Of a DNA stretch of 64,000 nt, positions 49,277 through 57,887 are shown piece by piece; positions within the stretch are counted from its first letter, which is position 1, and each line of letters starts with the position of its first letter. Location: contig NZ_NHPP01000001.1 of assembly GCF_002838835.1 (NCBI RefSeq), positions 124,001 to 188,000 on the forward strand, written 5' to 3'. The notes beneath the pieces were generated by a model that saw only the letters and a program-made list of their open reading frames with translations, made no database searches and was not told the origin of the DNA. A program made the position numbers and the translations under genes. The DNA comes from Siphonobacter sp. SORGH_AS_0500. Its GTDB lineage: Bacteria; Bacteroidota; Bacteroidia; Cytophagales; Spirosomataceae.

Positions 49277-50599
49277 ATGACTGAGATTCTCATGCCTGCC
49301 ATGGGCGAAAGTATCCACGAAGCAACCGTATTAACCTGGCTGAAAAAGCCCGGCGATCACGTGGAAATAGATGAGCCTCTGCTGGAAGTAGCAACGGACA
49401 AAGTAGATACCGAAATTCCTTCTACGCATACAGGTATTTTGAAGGAGATTTTGATTCAGGAAGGTCAGGTTGCCGTTATTGGCAAACCCATTTGCCGCAT
49501 GGAAAGTACGGGAGTGGCTACTCCTGAAGCGAAACCGGAGCCCCCTACTCTGGATGAAAACAGCAGTCCAGAGGAAGTAGCCAGTTTCCTGGAAAGTTCT
49601 GTTCACTCGGCAGCGGCTTCACTCGGCCCGCGTTTCGAAACACCCGCTACTCAGGGTCGTTACTACTCCCCTTTAGTTCTCACTATTTGCGAGAAGGAAG
49701 GCATTTCTATGGAAGAGCTCAATGCGATTCCTGGGACTGGAGCTGACGGTCGTGTAACCAAGAATGATATTCTGGATTACGTAACCAATAGACCTGCCCA
49801 GAAGCCTACTCCTGAAACACCCCAACCCGTTGCGGCACCAACGCCAGCTCCCACCAATGCTCCTAAACCCGTAAGCGTTAGTAGCGGTACTGTAGAGATT
49901 GTTGAAATGGATCGGATGCGGAAGATTATCGCCGAACGAATGGTGGATTCCAAACGCATCGCTCCTCACGTAAGCAGCTTCGTTGAAACGGACATGACCA
50001 CGCTTTCTCGCTGGAGAGATCGGATGAAGGGTCAGTTTCAGAAAGAATACGGTGAGAATCTGACCTACACGCCTTTATTAATTGAAGCCGTGGTGAAGGC
50101 GATTAAAGATTTTCCGATGATTAACAGCTCCGTCGAAGGAGATAAAATTTTGGTCAAGAAAGCGGTTAACGTAGGTATGGCCGTTGCTCTTCCCAATGGT
50201 AATCTGATCGTTCCTGTGATTCATAACGCGGATCAATACAATCTGGTTGGCTTAACCAAGAAGATCAACGATTTGACGAAGCGGGCTCGTGAGAACAAAC
50301 TCAAGGCGGAAGATCTGGTAGATGGAACCTATACCGTTTCAAACATCGGTTCTTTTGGAAACATCATGGGGACACCTATCATTCTGCAACCTCAGGTAGC
50401 AATCATGGCTTTTGGCGTTATTCAGAAAAAACCAGCAGTCATCGAAACGCCCGAAGGTGATGTAATTGCGATCCGTCAAAAGATGTTTATCTCTCACTCT
50501 TATGATCACCGCATTGTTGATGGCTCACTGGGAGGTCAGTTTGTCAAACGAGTGTCAGATTATCTGGAAAACTTCGATCCAAACCGCAAGCTGATCTAA
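49277..50599 (+). CDS. 2-oxo acid dehydrogenase complex E2 component (dihydrolipoamide acyltransferase)
   Basis: The 440-residue protein has one lipoyl domain (about 1-75, with the lipoylated Lys in EVATDKVDTEI). A flexible linker follows, then the peripheral subunit-binding domain (about 135-171: YYSPLVLTICEKEGISMEEL). A Pro/Ala-rich hinge of about 30 residues (TPETPQPVAAPTPAP) leads to the catalytic core. The active-site end is SHSYDHRIVDGSLGGQFV. The E2 core transfers the acyl group from lipoate to CoA. The complex (branched-chain, pyruvate or 2-oxoglutarate) cannot be fixed because E1 and E3 are not adjacent. Confidence 0.92.
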   Translation: MTEILMPAMGESIHEATVLTWLKKPGDHVEIDEPLLEVATDKVDTEIPSTHTGILKEILIQEGQVAVIGKPICRMESTGVATPEAKPEPPTLDENSSPEEVASFLESSVHSAAASLGPRFETPATQGRYYSPLVLTICEKEGISMEELNAIPGTGADGRVTKNDILDYVTNRPAQKPTPETPQPVAAPTPAPTNAPKPVSVSSGTVEIVEMDRMRKIIAERMVDSKRIAPHVSSFVETDMTTLSRWRDRMKGQFQKEYGENLTYTPLLIEAVVKAIKDFPMINSSVEGDKILVKKAVNVGMAVALPNGNLIVPVIHNADQYNLVGLTKKINDLTKRARENKLKAEDLVDGTYTVSNIGSFGNIMGTPIILQPQVAIMAFGVIQKKPAVIETPEGDVIAIRQKMFISHSYDHRIVDGSLGGQFVKRVSDYLENFDPNRKLI

Positions 50600-50660
50600 A
50601 TCAGGCTATTACTACCAGGAGGTTTTGTAGAAGAAATAGCTTAGCGTCGGTTTATGCTAT

Positions 50661-50917
50661 AGCTGGTGTCTCATCATTACCCCAATCATTTGTATGCAAA
50701 TAGTGGTTGGTGAGACACCAACCACGGCGTAAAGGTAAACGTAGGGTCTGATTCTCCCCGCCACGGCTGGTGTCCCACCAATCATTTGCACGCAAACAGT
50801 AATTAGTGAAACACCAACCACGGCGTAAGGTAAAAATCGCCTCTTACCCAGACGCGATAAAGTCGCGTCTCTACTCGAAAATCCCCCGCAGTCACTCGGC
50901 TAGAGCCGAGCGACTGC
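50661..50917. repeat. mosaic of intergenic hairpin repeats
   Basis: Two tandem units (50661-50735 and 50764-50830) share GCTGGTGTC, AATCATTTG and ACACCAACCACGGCGTAA. A separate hairpin AGACGCGA / TCGCGTCT is at 50850-50870. A longer one (GCAGTCACTCGGC / GCCGAGCGACTGC) is at 50888-50917. Three of the four are followed by GCGTAAGG or GCGTAAAGG. The whole lies between the E2 and desaturase genes. Confidence 0.72.
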
Positions 50918-50959
50918 GTAAGGCAAATAGAAGAGTTCACTTATAACCTCTCGATTATT

Positions 50960-51004
50960 CCAATAAAAAAGGACGACTCATACGAATCGTCCTTTTTTTA
51001 TTGG
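50960..51004. terminator. bidirectional intrinsic terminator
   Basis: CCAATAAAAAAGGACGA pairs with TCGTCCTTTTTTTATTGG across a 10-base loop. It serves the E2 gene (+) and the desaturase gene (-). Confidence 0.85.
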
Positions 51005-51015
51005 TAACTTTTTAA

Positions 51016-51789
51016 TTAAGCTTCCACTTCCTGTAATTCTTTAGCTTTGACAGGCTTCAAGCGGATGATACGCATCCAGTGGAGCGTCTTGATTACCGGA
51101 TAGGTAGGATCAAATTCAAACCATTTTGAAGCAAAGTTTACCTGGTTAGGTAACTTGTGGTGGTTGTTCTGGAATAATTCACCCATCATCAGGAAATCCA
51201 GAATCAGTGAGTTACGAGACTTATCGTTGTTATCGTAGTTCTGGTAACCGTATTTGTGACCACTCCAGTTTACGATTGCACCGTGAACGGGGCCCATCAG
51301 GAAGTGAATAGGCAACAGGAAGAAAAACGCCCAGTGCATATCAAACCAGATGAAAGCAGCAATGTAAACCAAAGAATAAGCCGTACCCCAGCCGATGCGG
51401 GAAATCCATGAATCACCGATTTTCTCAATGGTGTTCCAGTAAGGATAGTTACGATCAAATTGTGGTTCAATTTTGGTTTTACCAAAAAGAATCGCGTTAT
51501 AAATGTCTTTCGTCTTCCACATCATCGTGAAAGCGTTGCTTGAGTTGTGAGGTGAGTGAGGATCTCTTGGACCATCGCTAAACGCGTGGTGCATCCGGTG
51601 AAGGATCGCATACCCTTTAGGACTCAGGTAACTCGAACCTTGCGAGATGTACGTAAGCAAGTAGAAGAAGCGTTCCCAAAACTTATTCATCGTAAACATC
51701 TTATGAGCAGAGTAACGATGCAAAAAGAAGGTCTGGCTGAACAGCGACAGGTACCAGTGAATAATAAATGTTGGAATAATTAGTTGCAT
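51016..51789 (-). CDS. acyl-CoA/fatty-acid desaturase
   Basis: The 257-residue membrane enzyme has the three His boxes of delta-9-type desaturases. HRYSAHK is at about 24-30, HRMHHAF near 64-70 and NNHHKLP near 207-213. These hold the di-iron centre that introduces a double bond into fatty acyl chains. Four hydrophobic segments fit a four-helix membrane core. It is shorter than eukaryotic SCD, as is usual for bacterial forms. Position and acyl carrier are not determined. Confidence 0.88.
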   Translation of the reverse strand: MQLIIPTFIIHWYLSLFSQTFFLHRYSAHKMFTMNKFWERFFYLLTYISQGSSYLSPKGYAILHRMHHAFSDGPRDPHSPHNSSNAFTMMWKTKDIYNAILFGKTKIEPQFDRNYPYWNTIEKIGDSWISRIGWGTAYSLVYIAAFIWFDMHWAFFFLLPIHFLMGPVHGAIVNWSGHKYGYQNYDNNDKSRNSLILDFLMMGELFQNNHHKLPNQVNFASKWFEFDPTYPVIKTLHWMRIIRLKPVKAKELQEVEA

Positions 51790-51908
51790 TTCGGCAGAAT
51801 TAAAATTGTACCAGTGACAAAGTTAAGAATCAAACTCCAGCTTTAGCAGGATAGTTGCAAATGTTTATAAAATATTCAAAAAATTTTTCATACTATACAT
51901 TTCCAGAA

Positions 51909-52579
51909 TTATAAAGTGGTCATGGCGTAATAAACCAAATTGGCTCCCATTCGCAAGGCTTGCTGCCGCACGGTTTCGGGGTCGTTATACACACTTTGAT
52001 CTTCCCAGCCATTTCCTAAGTCACATTCGTAACTAAAGAAACAGACCAGTTTTCCCTGCCAGATTAATCCCCAGCCCTGCGGCGACTTGCCATCGTGTTC
52101 GTGCACTTTGGGTAAGCCCGCGGGAAAAGGAAACTTCGCCTTGTATAGGGGATGATTAAAAGGTAACTCGACAAAATTTAGCTCAGGAAAAACTTTTTTC
52201 ATTTCTCTACGGACGAACTTTTCCAGTCCGTAGTTATCGTCAATATGCAGGAATCCTCCCGCTATCAGATACTTACGTATATTTTGAGCTTCGGATTCAG
52301 TGAATACTACATTCCCATGCCCAGTCATGTGCACAAAGGGGTAATTAAAGAGTTCAGGACTCCCCGGCTCAACAATATCTTCCTCCGCCGCCAGATTGGT
52401 TTTCAAGTTCTGATTGCAGAATTTGATCAGATTGGGTAATGAAGTTTTATTACCATACCAATCGCCCCCCCCCCGTATTTCAAGCGGGCAATTCGTAGCG
52501 AAGCCTGCTGAGCCCAGGTATTCAGACTCATCAAGCAGATGATAATCAACACATTTCCAGCAATCCGTTTCAGATTCAT
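51909..52579 (-). pseudogene. DUF4159 domain protein, frameshifted at a G9 tract
   Basis: The last 165 codons (51909-52406) read KTNLAAEEDIVEPGSPELF, FVHMTGHGNVVFTESEAQN, GGFLHIDDNYGLEKFVRREM and later ECDLGNGWEDQ. This matches DUF4159, a predicted glutamine-amidotransferase-like fold. Upstream, an ATG at 52577-52579 starts a signal peptide (MNLKRIAGNVLIIICLMSLN, then TWAQQA). A third frame reads SLRIARLKYGGG. Joining them to DWYGNKTSLPNLIKFCNQN needs shifts at a T3 run near 52500 and at the G9 run (52465-52473). Error, phase variation or true decay are all possible. It lies five bases downstream of rsmE. Confidence 0.7.
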
Positions 52580-52584
52580 AGGCT

Positions 52585-53298
52585 TTACTGATTCATCAAA
52601 TCAAGCGTGTGTACGGCTATAAGGCCCGCCGTTTCGGTTCGTAAGCGACTGTTTCCTAAACTCACCGACAGAAACCCAGCCCTTTTTGCCTCTTCAATTT
52701 CCGAAGCGGTAAAGTCTCCCTCCGGTCCGATCAATATAACGTAATCTTTACCCGGAATGATTTCCGTTTTCAGCAATTTCCGGTCATCATCTTCCAGGTG
52801 AGCTATGAACTTCTGACTACCTAACCTTACCTGATTCAGAAAATCCTTCCATGGAACAAGCCCTTCTACCGCTGGTAAAGTCAAGTTCAGGGATTGTTTC
52901 AGGGCAGAAACGGCAATTTTCTGCAAGCGTTCCAGATTAATAGATTTGCCCTTCCAGTAACGTTCGTCCGTACGTTTGGTTAGAATAAAGCTTACGCGGC
53001 TAACGCCCACTTCCACGCATTTTTCCAGCATCCATTCAATCCGATCCAAATCTTTAGTTGGCGTAATCGCCAGATGGATCGAATACGGACGTGTCTCTTC
53101 CCGTTGTTCGGACCGAATCTGTACAGAGCAGCGTTTGGGATTAGGGTTTACGATTGCTGCCTCGTAAAAACTCCCTTTGCCATCAACAATTTTTATAATA
53201 TCGCCCGTACCCAATCGCAATACTTTCACGGCGTGACGTGACTCTTCTTCCGATAGATACAGGTGTTCCTGAATTTCTGATTCAAAAAATAAATGCAT
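52585..53298 (-). CDS. rsmE: 16S rRNA (uracil(1498)-N(3))-methyltransferase
   Basis: The 237-residue enzyme has an N-terminal PUA-like domain (HLFFESEIQEHLYLSEEES, IKIVDGKGSFYEAAI). The SPOUT methyltransferase domain follows, with the SAM knot block VILIGPEGDFTASEIEEAKRAGF and SLGNSRLRTETAGLIAVHTLDL at the end. These are the RsmE signatures for m3U1498 in 16S rRNA. It is immediately upstream of the DUF4159 gene and 60 bases downstream of the acidic protein gene. Confidence 0.95.
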   Translation of the reverse strand: MHLFFESEIQEHLYLSEEESRHAVKVLRLGTGDIIKIVDGKGSFYEAAIVNPNPKRCSVQIRSEQREETRPYSIHLAITPTKDLDRIEWMLEKCVEVGVSRVSFILTKRTDERYWKGKSINLERLQKIAVSALKQSLNLTLPAVEGLVPWKDFLNQVRLGSQKFIAHLEDDDRKLLKTEIIPGKDYVILIGPEGDFTASEIEEAKRAGFLSVSLGNSRLRTETAGLIAVHTLDLMNQ

Positions 53299-53358
53299 GC
53301 TCTAGTAATCAGTGAATGATGATCAGTGTCACCATTCACTGATCCATACTAATAAGGA

Positions 53359-53925
53359 TTATTCCTCTTCGTCCAGACTGTGGAAGGAATACAATGTAGG
53401 GTCCAGCTCTAACTGCCCTGACGTGAATTCTGAAACGAATTGCTCAATCACCTGGTCGTTCAATACCTCTACATTCAGGCAAACGTCCAGCTCAACCGTA
53501 CCTTCTTCGGGGTTTACTTCCGTTTCCAAGTGCTCGGTTACTTTGATTTCCTCGTTTTCCTCAATCTCTTCAATAATTTCCGTAATCAGTAATTCCACTT
53601 CTTCGTCAATCTCATCATTAGCCTGATAGGTTTCATCACGCTGATCAATAGGAACGTAGAGTGGGTGTTCCTGCGTGGCCCGGCGTTCCGCTTCTTCGTA
53701 CACCAGACTACTGTGGTGCAGGCGAAGCGTGTATAACACCGCGTCAAAAATCACTTCCTTCCCTTCATGGTTGCCAACAAATTGAAAGTGAGCATATTCA
53801 TCTCCCATGGGTTCGTCCAGATCAGGGTCTTCGGTGTAAACAAAAGAATGGCCGCCCTGGCGGATTTCTTCTTTCAATTGCTGAATAGCTGATGAGTCGT
53901 AGCCGGAGTTTTCTGCAGTCGGCAT
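53359..53925 (-). CDS. acidic hypothetical protein
   Basis: The 188-residue soluble protein has a strongly acidic C-terminal half (DEIDEEVELLITEIIEEIEENEEIKVTEH). Its N-terminal domain contains FQFVGNHEGKEVIFDAVLYTLRLHHSSLVYEEAE and has no known motif. I know of conserved unnamed proteins like this in Cytophagales but no function. It precedes rsmE on the same strand at 60 bases. Confidence 0.7.
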   Translation of the reverse strand: MPTAENSGYDSSAIQQLKEEIRQGGHSFVYTEDPDLDEPMGDEYAHFQFVGNHEGKEVIFDAVLYTLRLHHSSLVYEEAERRATQEHPLYVPIDQRDETYQANDEIDEEVELLITEIIEEIEENEEIKVTEHLETEVNPEEGTVELDVCLNVEVLNDQVIEQFVSEFTSGQLELDPTLYSFHSLDEEE

Positions 53926-53959
53926 ATTAGTTATGCATTGGTTTGAAAGCCAAAGTACG

Positions 53960-53993
53960 AAAAAAAAGCCCGCAATGTCTGCGGGCTTTTTCC
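53960..53993 (-). terminator. intrinsic terminator of GSIII
   Basis: AAAAGCCCGCA / TGCGGGCTTTT stem (loop ATGTC), with A-run on the left giving a T-run on the minus strand, 22 bases past the GSIII stop. Confidence 0.85.
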
Positions 53994-54015
53994 TATTTTT
54001 TAACTAAAAAGCGAA

Positions 54016-56223
54016 TTAGCGAAGCATTAAAAGCTCACGGTATTTCACCAGTGGCCATTCGTCGTCATCCACGATTAGTTCCAGCTTATCGACGTTATAA
54101 CGAATTTTTTCGAAGTAATCCTTCACTTCAGTTCCGTAAAGTCTGGCCTGTTCTTCGCTGTCGGTAATGGCATTTGCCTTTTTACGGGCTTCAGTCATTT
54201 CATCCACCAGAATCTGAATCTGAGCCGTATGTTCTGCAATACGTTTGATCGTTTCTACCGTTGGAGCGTAATACTTCTCTTCGATGCCGATGTCTTTCTG
54301 ACCTTTCACGTTTTCCACCAGTTTGGTCTGATACTTCAGAGCCGTGGAGATAATGTGGTTAATGGCCAGATCACCAATGACGCGGGATTCAATCTGAATT
54401 TTCTTGATGTAATTCTCCAGCTCGATTTCGTAACGGGCGTGCAGTTCTTTCTCCGTAAAGATTCCGTATTTTTCAAAGAGGTCAACTACTTCTTTTCGAG
54501 TATAAACCGCCAGAGCTTCTGGAGCTGAACGAATGTTTGAGAGCCCACGACGTTCGGCTTCTACTACCCAGTCATCCGAGTAACCGTTTCCTTCGAAAAT
54601 GATGCGTTTAGAAGAGGTAATGTATTTTTTCAATACTTCAACAATCGCCAGCTCTTTCTTCAGGTCGGTATTAATTAACTCATCGACATCCTTACGGAAC
54701 TGAATTAACTGATCAGCAACGATCGTATTCAGAATCGTCATGGCAGACGCCGAGTTTGCCGAAGAACCTACGGCTCTGAATTCAAATTTGTTACCCGTGA
54801 AAGCGAAGGGCGACGTACGATTACGGTCGGTGTTATCGAGTAACAACGAAGGAACTTTATTAATACCCAGTTTCAGATACACGTTATCTCCTTTTTCGAG
54901 CTTGAACTCGGTCATTAGAGGCATGTTCTCGATGGTATCAATCACTCGGCTTAATTCAGAACCCAGGAATACCGACATGATGGCCGGAGGTGCTTCATTG
55001 GCTCCGAGACGGTGTTCGTTACCCGCCGTAGCAATGGTTGCCCGTAAAAGATCGGCGTGGTCGTGTACGGCCTTTACTACGCAGACCAGGAAACTAACAA
55101 AACGCAGGCTTTCTTTGGGTTTTGTGCTGGGACCCAATACGTTAATACCCGTATCTGTCGCCAATGACCAGTTATTATGTTTCCCTGAACCGTTAATTCC
55201 GGCGAATGGCTTTTCGTGGAATAACACCTTGAATTTGTGACGGGACGCAATTTTCTGCATCAGGTCCATCAATAAGGCGTTATGGTCACAAGCCAGATTT
55301 ACTTCCTCAAACGTGGGAGCCACCTCAAACTGAGCGGGAGCCACTTCGTTATGACGCGTGCGAACGGGAATACCTAAACGCTGAGCTTCCACCTCGAAAT
55401 CAACCATAAAGGCGTTCACGCGAGGAGGGATTGAACCGAAGTAATGATCTTCCAGTTGCTGACCTTTGGCGGGAGAATGCCCGAAAACGGTACGTCCAGC
55501 CATTAATAAGTCAGGCCGAGCATTAAACAGAGCTTCATCTACCAAGAAGTATTCCTGCTCTGCTCCCAGCGTCGGGATTGTTTTTTCGGTGTTACGGTCG
55601 AAATACTCACTCATGACTTTCGTGGCCGCTTTGTCAATGAGTTCAATCGACTTCAGTAATGGTGTTTTGTAATCCAGAGCTTCGCCCGTATAGGCTACAA
55701 ATACACTGGGGATACAAAGTGTAGACGTACCTGCGGAGTTTTCCAGAATGAAAGCAGGCGACGAAGAGTCCCAGGCTGAATACCCACGGGCTTCAAATGT
55801 ACTGCGAATACCACCGTTCGGGAATGAACTGGCATCCGGTTCCTGCTGAACCAGAGCGGAGCCTTTGAATTTCTCAATGGCTTTACCCGTTCCGGGAACA
55901 ATATCAAAGAAAGCATCGTGCTTTTCGGCAGTAGTTCCGGTCAGAGGCTGAAACCAATGGGTATAGTGAGAAGCTCCTTTCGACAAGGCCCATGACTTCA
56001 TGGCGGCGGCCACTTCATCGGCGGTATCGCGGTCTATTTTGTGTCCTTCTTTAATCGACTTCGTGATCCTTTGAAAAGTTTCCGGACTCAACAGAGACCG
56101 CATGGCTTCTTCATTGAAGGTTAAGCTGCCAAAATACTCCGTAACTTTTTCAGAGGGTACCTTTACCGTGGGCAACTGTCGGGACTGAGCAAGGCTTAAT
56201 GCTTTAAAACGTGCTAATGCCAT
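54016..56223 (-). CDS. glnN: glutamine synthetase type III
   Basis: The 735-residue enzyme is the large GSIII form, typical of Bacteroidota and cyanobacteria. The N-terminal region includes FGSLTFNEEAMRSLLSPE. The catalytic blocks are YFLVDEALFNARPDL (Glu ligands), ARHNEVAPAQFEVAP-like (TRHNEVAPAQFEVAP), FHEKPFAGINGSGKHNNWS and AGNEHRLGANEAPPAI. The end (MTEARKKANAITDSEEQARLYG, then YFEKIRYNVDKLEL) is GSIII-specific. It condenses ammonia and glutamate to glutamine. It is divergent from a GSII gene across a 486-base spacer. Confidence 0.94.
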   Translation of the reverse strand: MALARFKALSLAQSRQLPTVKVPSEKVTEYFGSLTFNEEAMRSLLSPETFQRITKSIKEGHKIDRDTADEVAAAMKSWALSKGASHYTHWFQPLTGTTAEKHDAFFDIVPGTGKAIEKFKGSALVQQEPDASSFPNGGIRSTFEARGYSAWDSSSPAFILENSAGTSTLCIPSVFVAYTGEALDYKTPLLKSIELIDKAATKVMSEYFDRNTEKTIPTLGAEQEYFLVDEALFNARPDLLMAGRTVFGHSPAKGQQLEDHYFGSIPPRVNAFMVDFEVEAQRLGIPVRTRHNEVAPAQFEVAPTFEEVNLACDHNALLMDLMQKIASRHKFKVLFHEKPFAGINGSGKHNNWSLATDTGINVLGPSTKPKESLRFVSFLVCVVKAVHDHADLLRATIATAGNEHRLGANEAPPAIMSVFLGSELSRVIDTIENMPLMTEFKLEKGDNVYLKLGINKVPSLLLDNTDRNRTSPFAFTGNKFEFRAVGSSANSASAMTILNTIVADQLIQFRKDVDELINTDLKKELAIVEVLKKYITSSKRIIFEGNGYSDDWVVEAERRGLSNIRSAPEALAVYTRKEVVDLFEKYGIFTEKELHARYEIELENYIKKIQIESRVIGDLAINHIISTALKYQTKLVENVKGQKDIGIEEKYYAPTVETIKRIAEHTAQIQILVDEMTEARKKANAITDSEEQARLYGTEVKDYFEKIRYNVDKLELIVDDDEWPLVKYRELLMLR

Positions 56224-56709
56224 AGAATGGTAATTAGAGTCGGGGTATTACATTATAAAGAGGTTTCAACCTGGCTCTAAATAAATTAGGAACGGTGGCT
56301 GAAATGCAAATCTGCAAAAAATTAATTCTTCCTTACCTATCCTCTTGGTAAAATACAATTTCACTCTTGCACTAAGAGCATAGTTACTAAATTCATCTAT
56401 TAAAAAATGGAGAGTGACTTTTTAATGCCTAACCCTTAAAAAGTGGGGTATTTTGTTAAAAACAGGTTAAAATTTAATGGATTTACCCAAAAATTCATCC
56501 ATTTGATGATTTTTTCTAGAAAAATGAGGTGTAATGAAAAATATATATTAACAAAATAAAGATATTATTGTACATTTCAAATAATTCAAAACATTTTAAC
56601 ATAAAAAGTAAGAATATGCCAAATAATGATTTGGAAAAGTACTCATTATCGACTTAGATTTGACCCGTCAATCGAACGAATCGTTTCATACTACTTATAT
56701 AACAAAACC
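56224..56709. other. long AT-rich divergent spacer between GSIII and GSII genes
   Basis: No gene is supported here. It must hold the promoters of both glutamine synthetase genes. A perfect 9-bp inverted repeat (ACTTTTTAA / TTAAAAAGT, 10-base spacer) lies at 56417-56444 and could be an operator. No clean TAnnTTTG box is seen. Confidence 0.5.
56417..56444. promoter_or_regulatory. candidate operator in the GSIII/GSII spacer
   Basis: ACTTTTTAA and TTAAAAAGT form a perfect inverted repeat with a 10-base centre, well placed between two divergent nitrogen genes. Confidence 0.3.
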
Positions 56710-57726
56710 ATGGCAAAAGCTAAATTGGAGTATATCTGGCTCGACGGATACAAGCCCATGCAAAGCCTCCGCAGCAAGACTAAAATTGTTGATGATTTTT
56801 CAGGCAAACTAGAAGACCTCGATATGTGGTCTTTCGATGGCAGCTCCACCGAACAGGCTCCAGGTCGCTCTTCTGATTGTTTGCTTAAGCCAGTATTTGT
56901 TTGCAAGGATCCTGCCCGTTTAGGTGGCAATGGTTGGTTGGTAATGTGCGAAGTCTTGAATGCAAATGGTACTGCACACGAGTCTAACGGTCGTGCTACG
57001 ATCGATGACGATGATAATGATTTCTGGTTCGGTTTCGAGCAGGAATACTTCCTGTGGGATCCCGAAACTAACAAACCTCTGGGCTTCCCAGCAGGTGGAT
57101 ACCCAGCTCCTCAAGGCCCATACTATTGCAGCGTAGGTGCTGGTAAGGCCGTAGGTCGCGAGATTATCGAAGAACACCTTGAGCTTTGCCTTGAGGCTGG
57201 TCTGAACGTAGAAGGTATCAACGCAGAGGTAGCTTTAGGTCAGTGGGAATTCCAGGTATTCGCCAAAGGTGCTAAACAAGCTGGTGATGAAACGTGGGTG
57301 GCTCGTTACCTGCTGGAACGCGTAGGTGAAAAATATAACGTAGTGATCAACTGGCATTGCAAACCCCTGGGAGCTCTGGATTGGAACGGTTCAGGTATGC
57401 ACGCTAACTTCTCTAACACGTTACTTCGTACCGCAGGTAGCCGCGAAGCTTACGAAACAGTACTCGAAGCTTTCCGTCCTGTAGTGAAAGAGCACGTAGC
57501 GGTATACGGTCCTGATAACCACCTGCGTTTGACTGGTAAGCACGAAACAGCTGCCATCAACAAATTCTCTTGGGGTATCTCTGACCGTGGTTCTTCGATC
57601 CGTGTCCCCATCGCTACGGTTGAACGTGGTTGGAAAGGCTGGTTAGAAGATCGTCGTCCAAACTCAGCAGCAGATCCTTACAAAGTAGCTGCCCGTATCA
57701 TCAAAACGGTTAAAAGTGCAGAATAA
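56710..57726 (+). CDS. glutamine synthetase, type II (eukaryote-like)
   Basis: The 338-residue protein begins MAKAKLEYIWLDGYKPMQSLRSKTK and continues WSFDGSSTEQAPGRSSDCLLKP (beta-grasp), FWFGFEQEYFLWD (Glu ligands), GQWEFQVF and NWHCKPLGALDWNGSGMHANFS. GKHETAAINKFSWGISDRGSSIRVP completes the active site. Size and blocks are those of GSII, the short enzyme found in eukaryotes and some bacteria. It lies opposite GSIII, so two unrelated glutamine synthetases share one spacer. The upstream open frame from 56626 is not used. Confidence 0.92.
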   Translation: MAKAKLEYIWLDGYKPMQSLRSKTKIVDDFSGKLEDLDMWSFDGSSTEQAPGRSSDCLLKPVFVCKDPARLGGNGWLVMCEVLNANGTAHESNGRATIDDDDNDFWFGFEQEYFLWDPETNKPLGFPAGGYPAPQGPYYCSVGAGKAVGREIIEEHLELCLEAGLNVEGINAEVALGQWEFQVFAKGAKQAGDETWVARYLLERVGEKYNVVINWHCKPLGALDWNGSGMHANFSNTLLRTAGSREAYETVLEAFRPVVKEHVAVYGPDNHLRLTGKHETAAINKFSWGISDRGSSIRVPIATVERGWKGWLEDRRPNSAADPYKVAARIIKTVKSAE

Positions 57727-57747
57727 TCTGCTTTGATATAGATTACC

Positions 57748-57780
57748 GAAAGCCTCCGACTCACATCGGAGGCTTTTTTA
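57748..57780 (+). terminator. intrinsic terminator of GSII
   Basis: AAAGCCTCCGA / TCGGAGGCTTT stem with a T-run after the stop. Confidence 0.88.
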
Positions 57781-57804
57781 TTAGCTCAAACTGAACAAAT
57801 TAGG

Positions 57805-57812
57805 TATTTTTG
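57805..57812 (+). promoter_or_regulatory. -7 element for mtaB
   Basis: TATTTTTG matches TAnnTTTG, 76 bases before the ATG at 57888, just after the GSII terminator. Confidence 0.42.
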
Positions 57813-57887
57813 CAACTTATATGAGCAACCAGCGGAACTCGTCAGGAGTTTTACGCCTTTTATTCTTCCCATAAGCGGGATGATTCC

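Noticed and set aside
56290..56303. Sigma-54 promoter (GG-N10-GC) before the GSII gene
   Set aside because: The TGGCAC part of the consensus is missing and the distance to the gene is about 400 bases.
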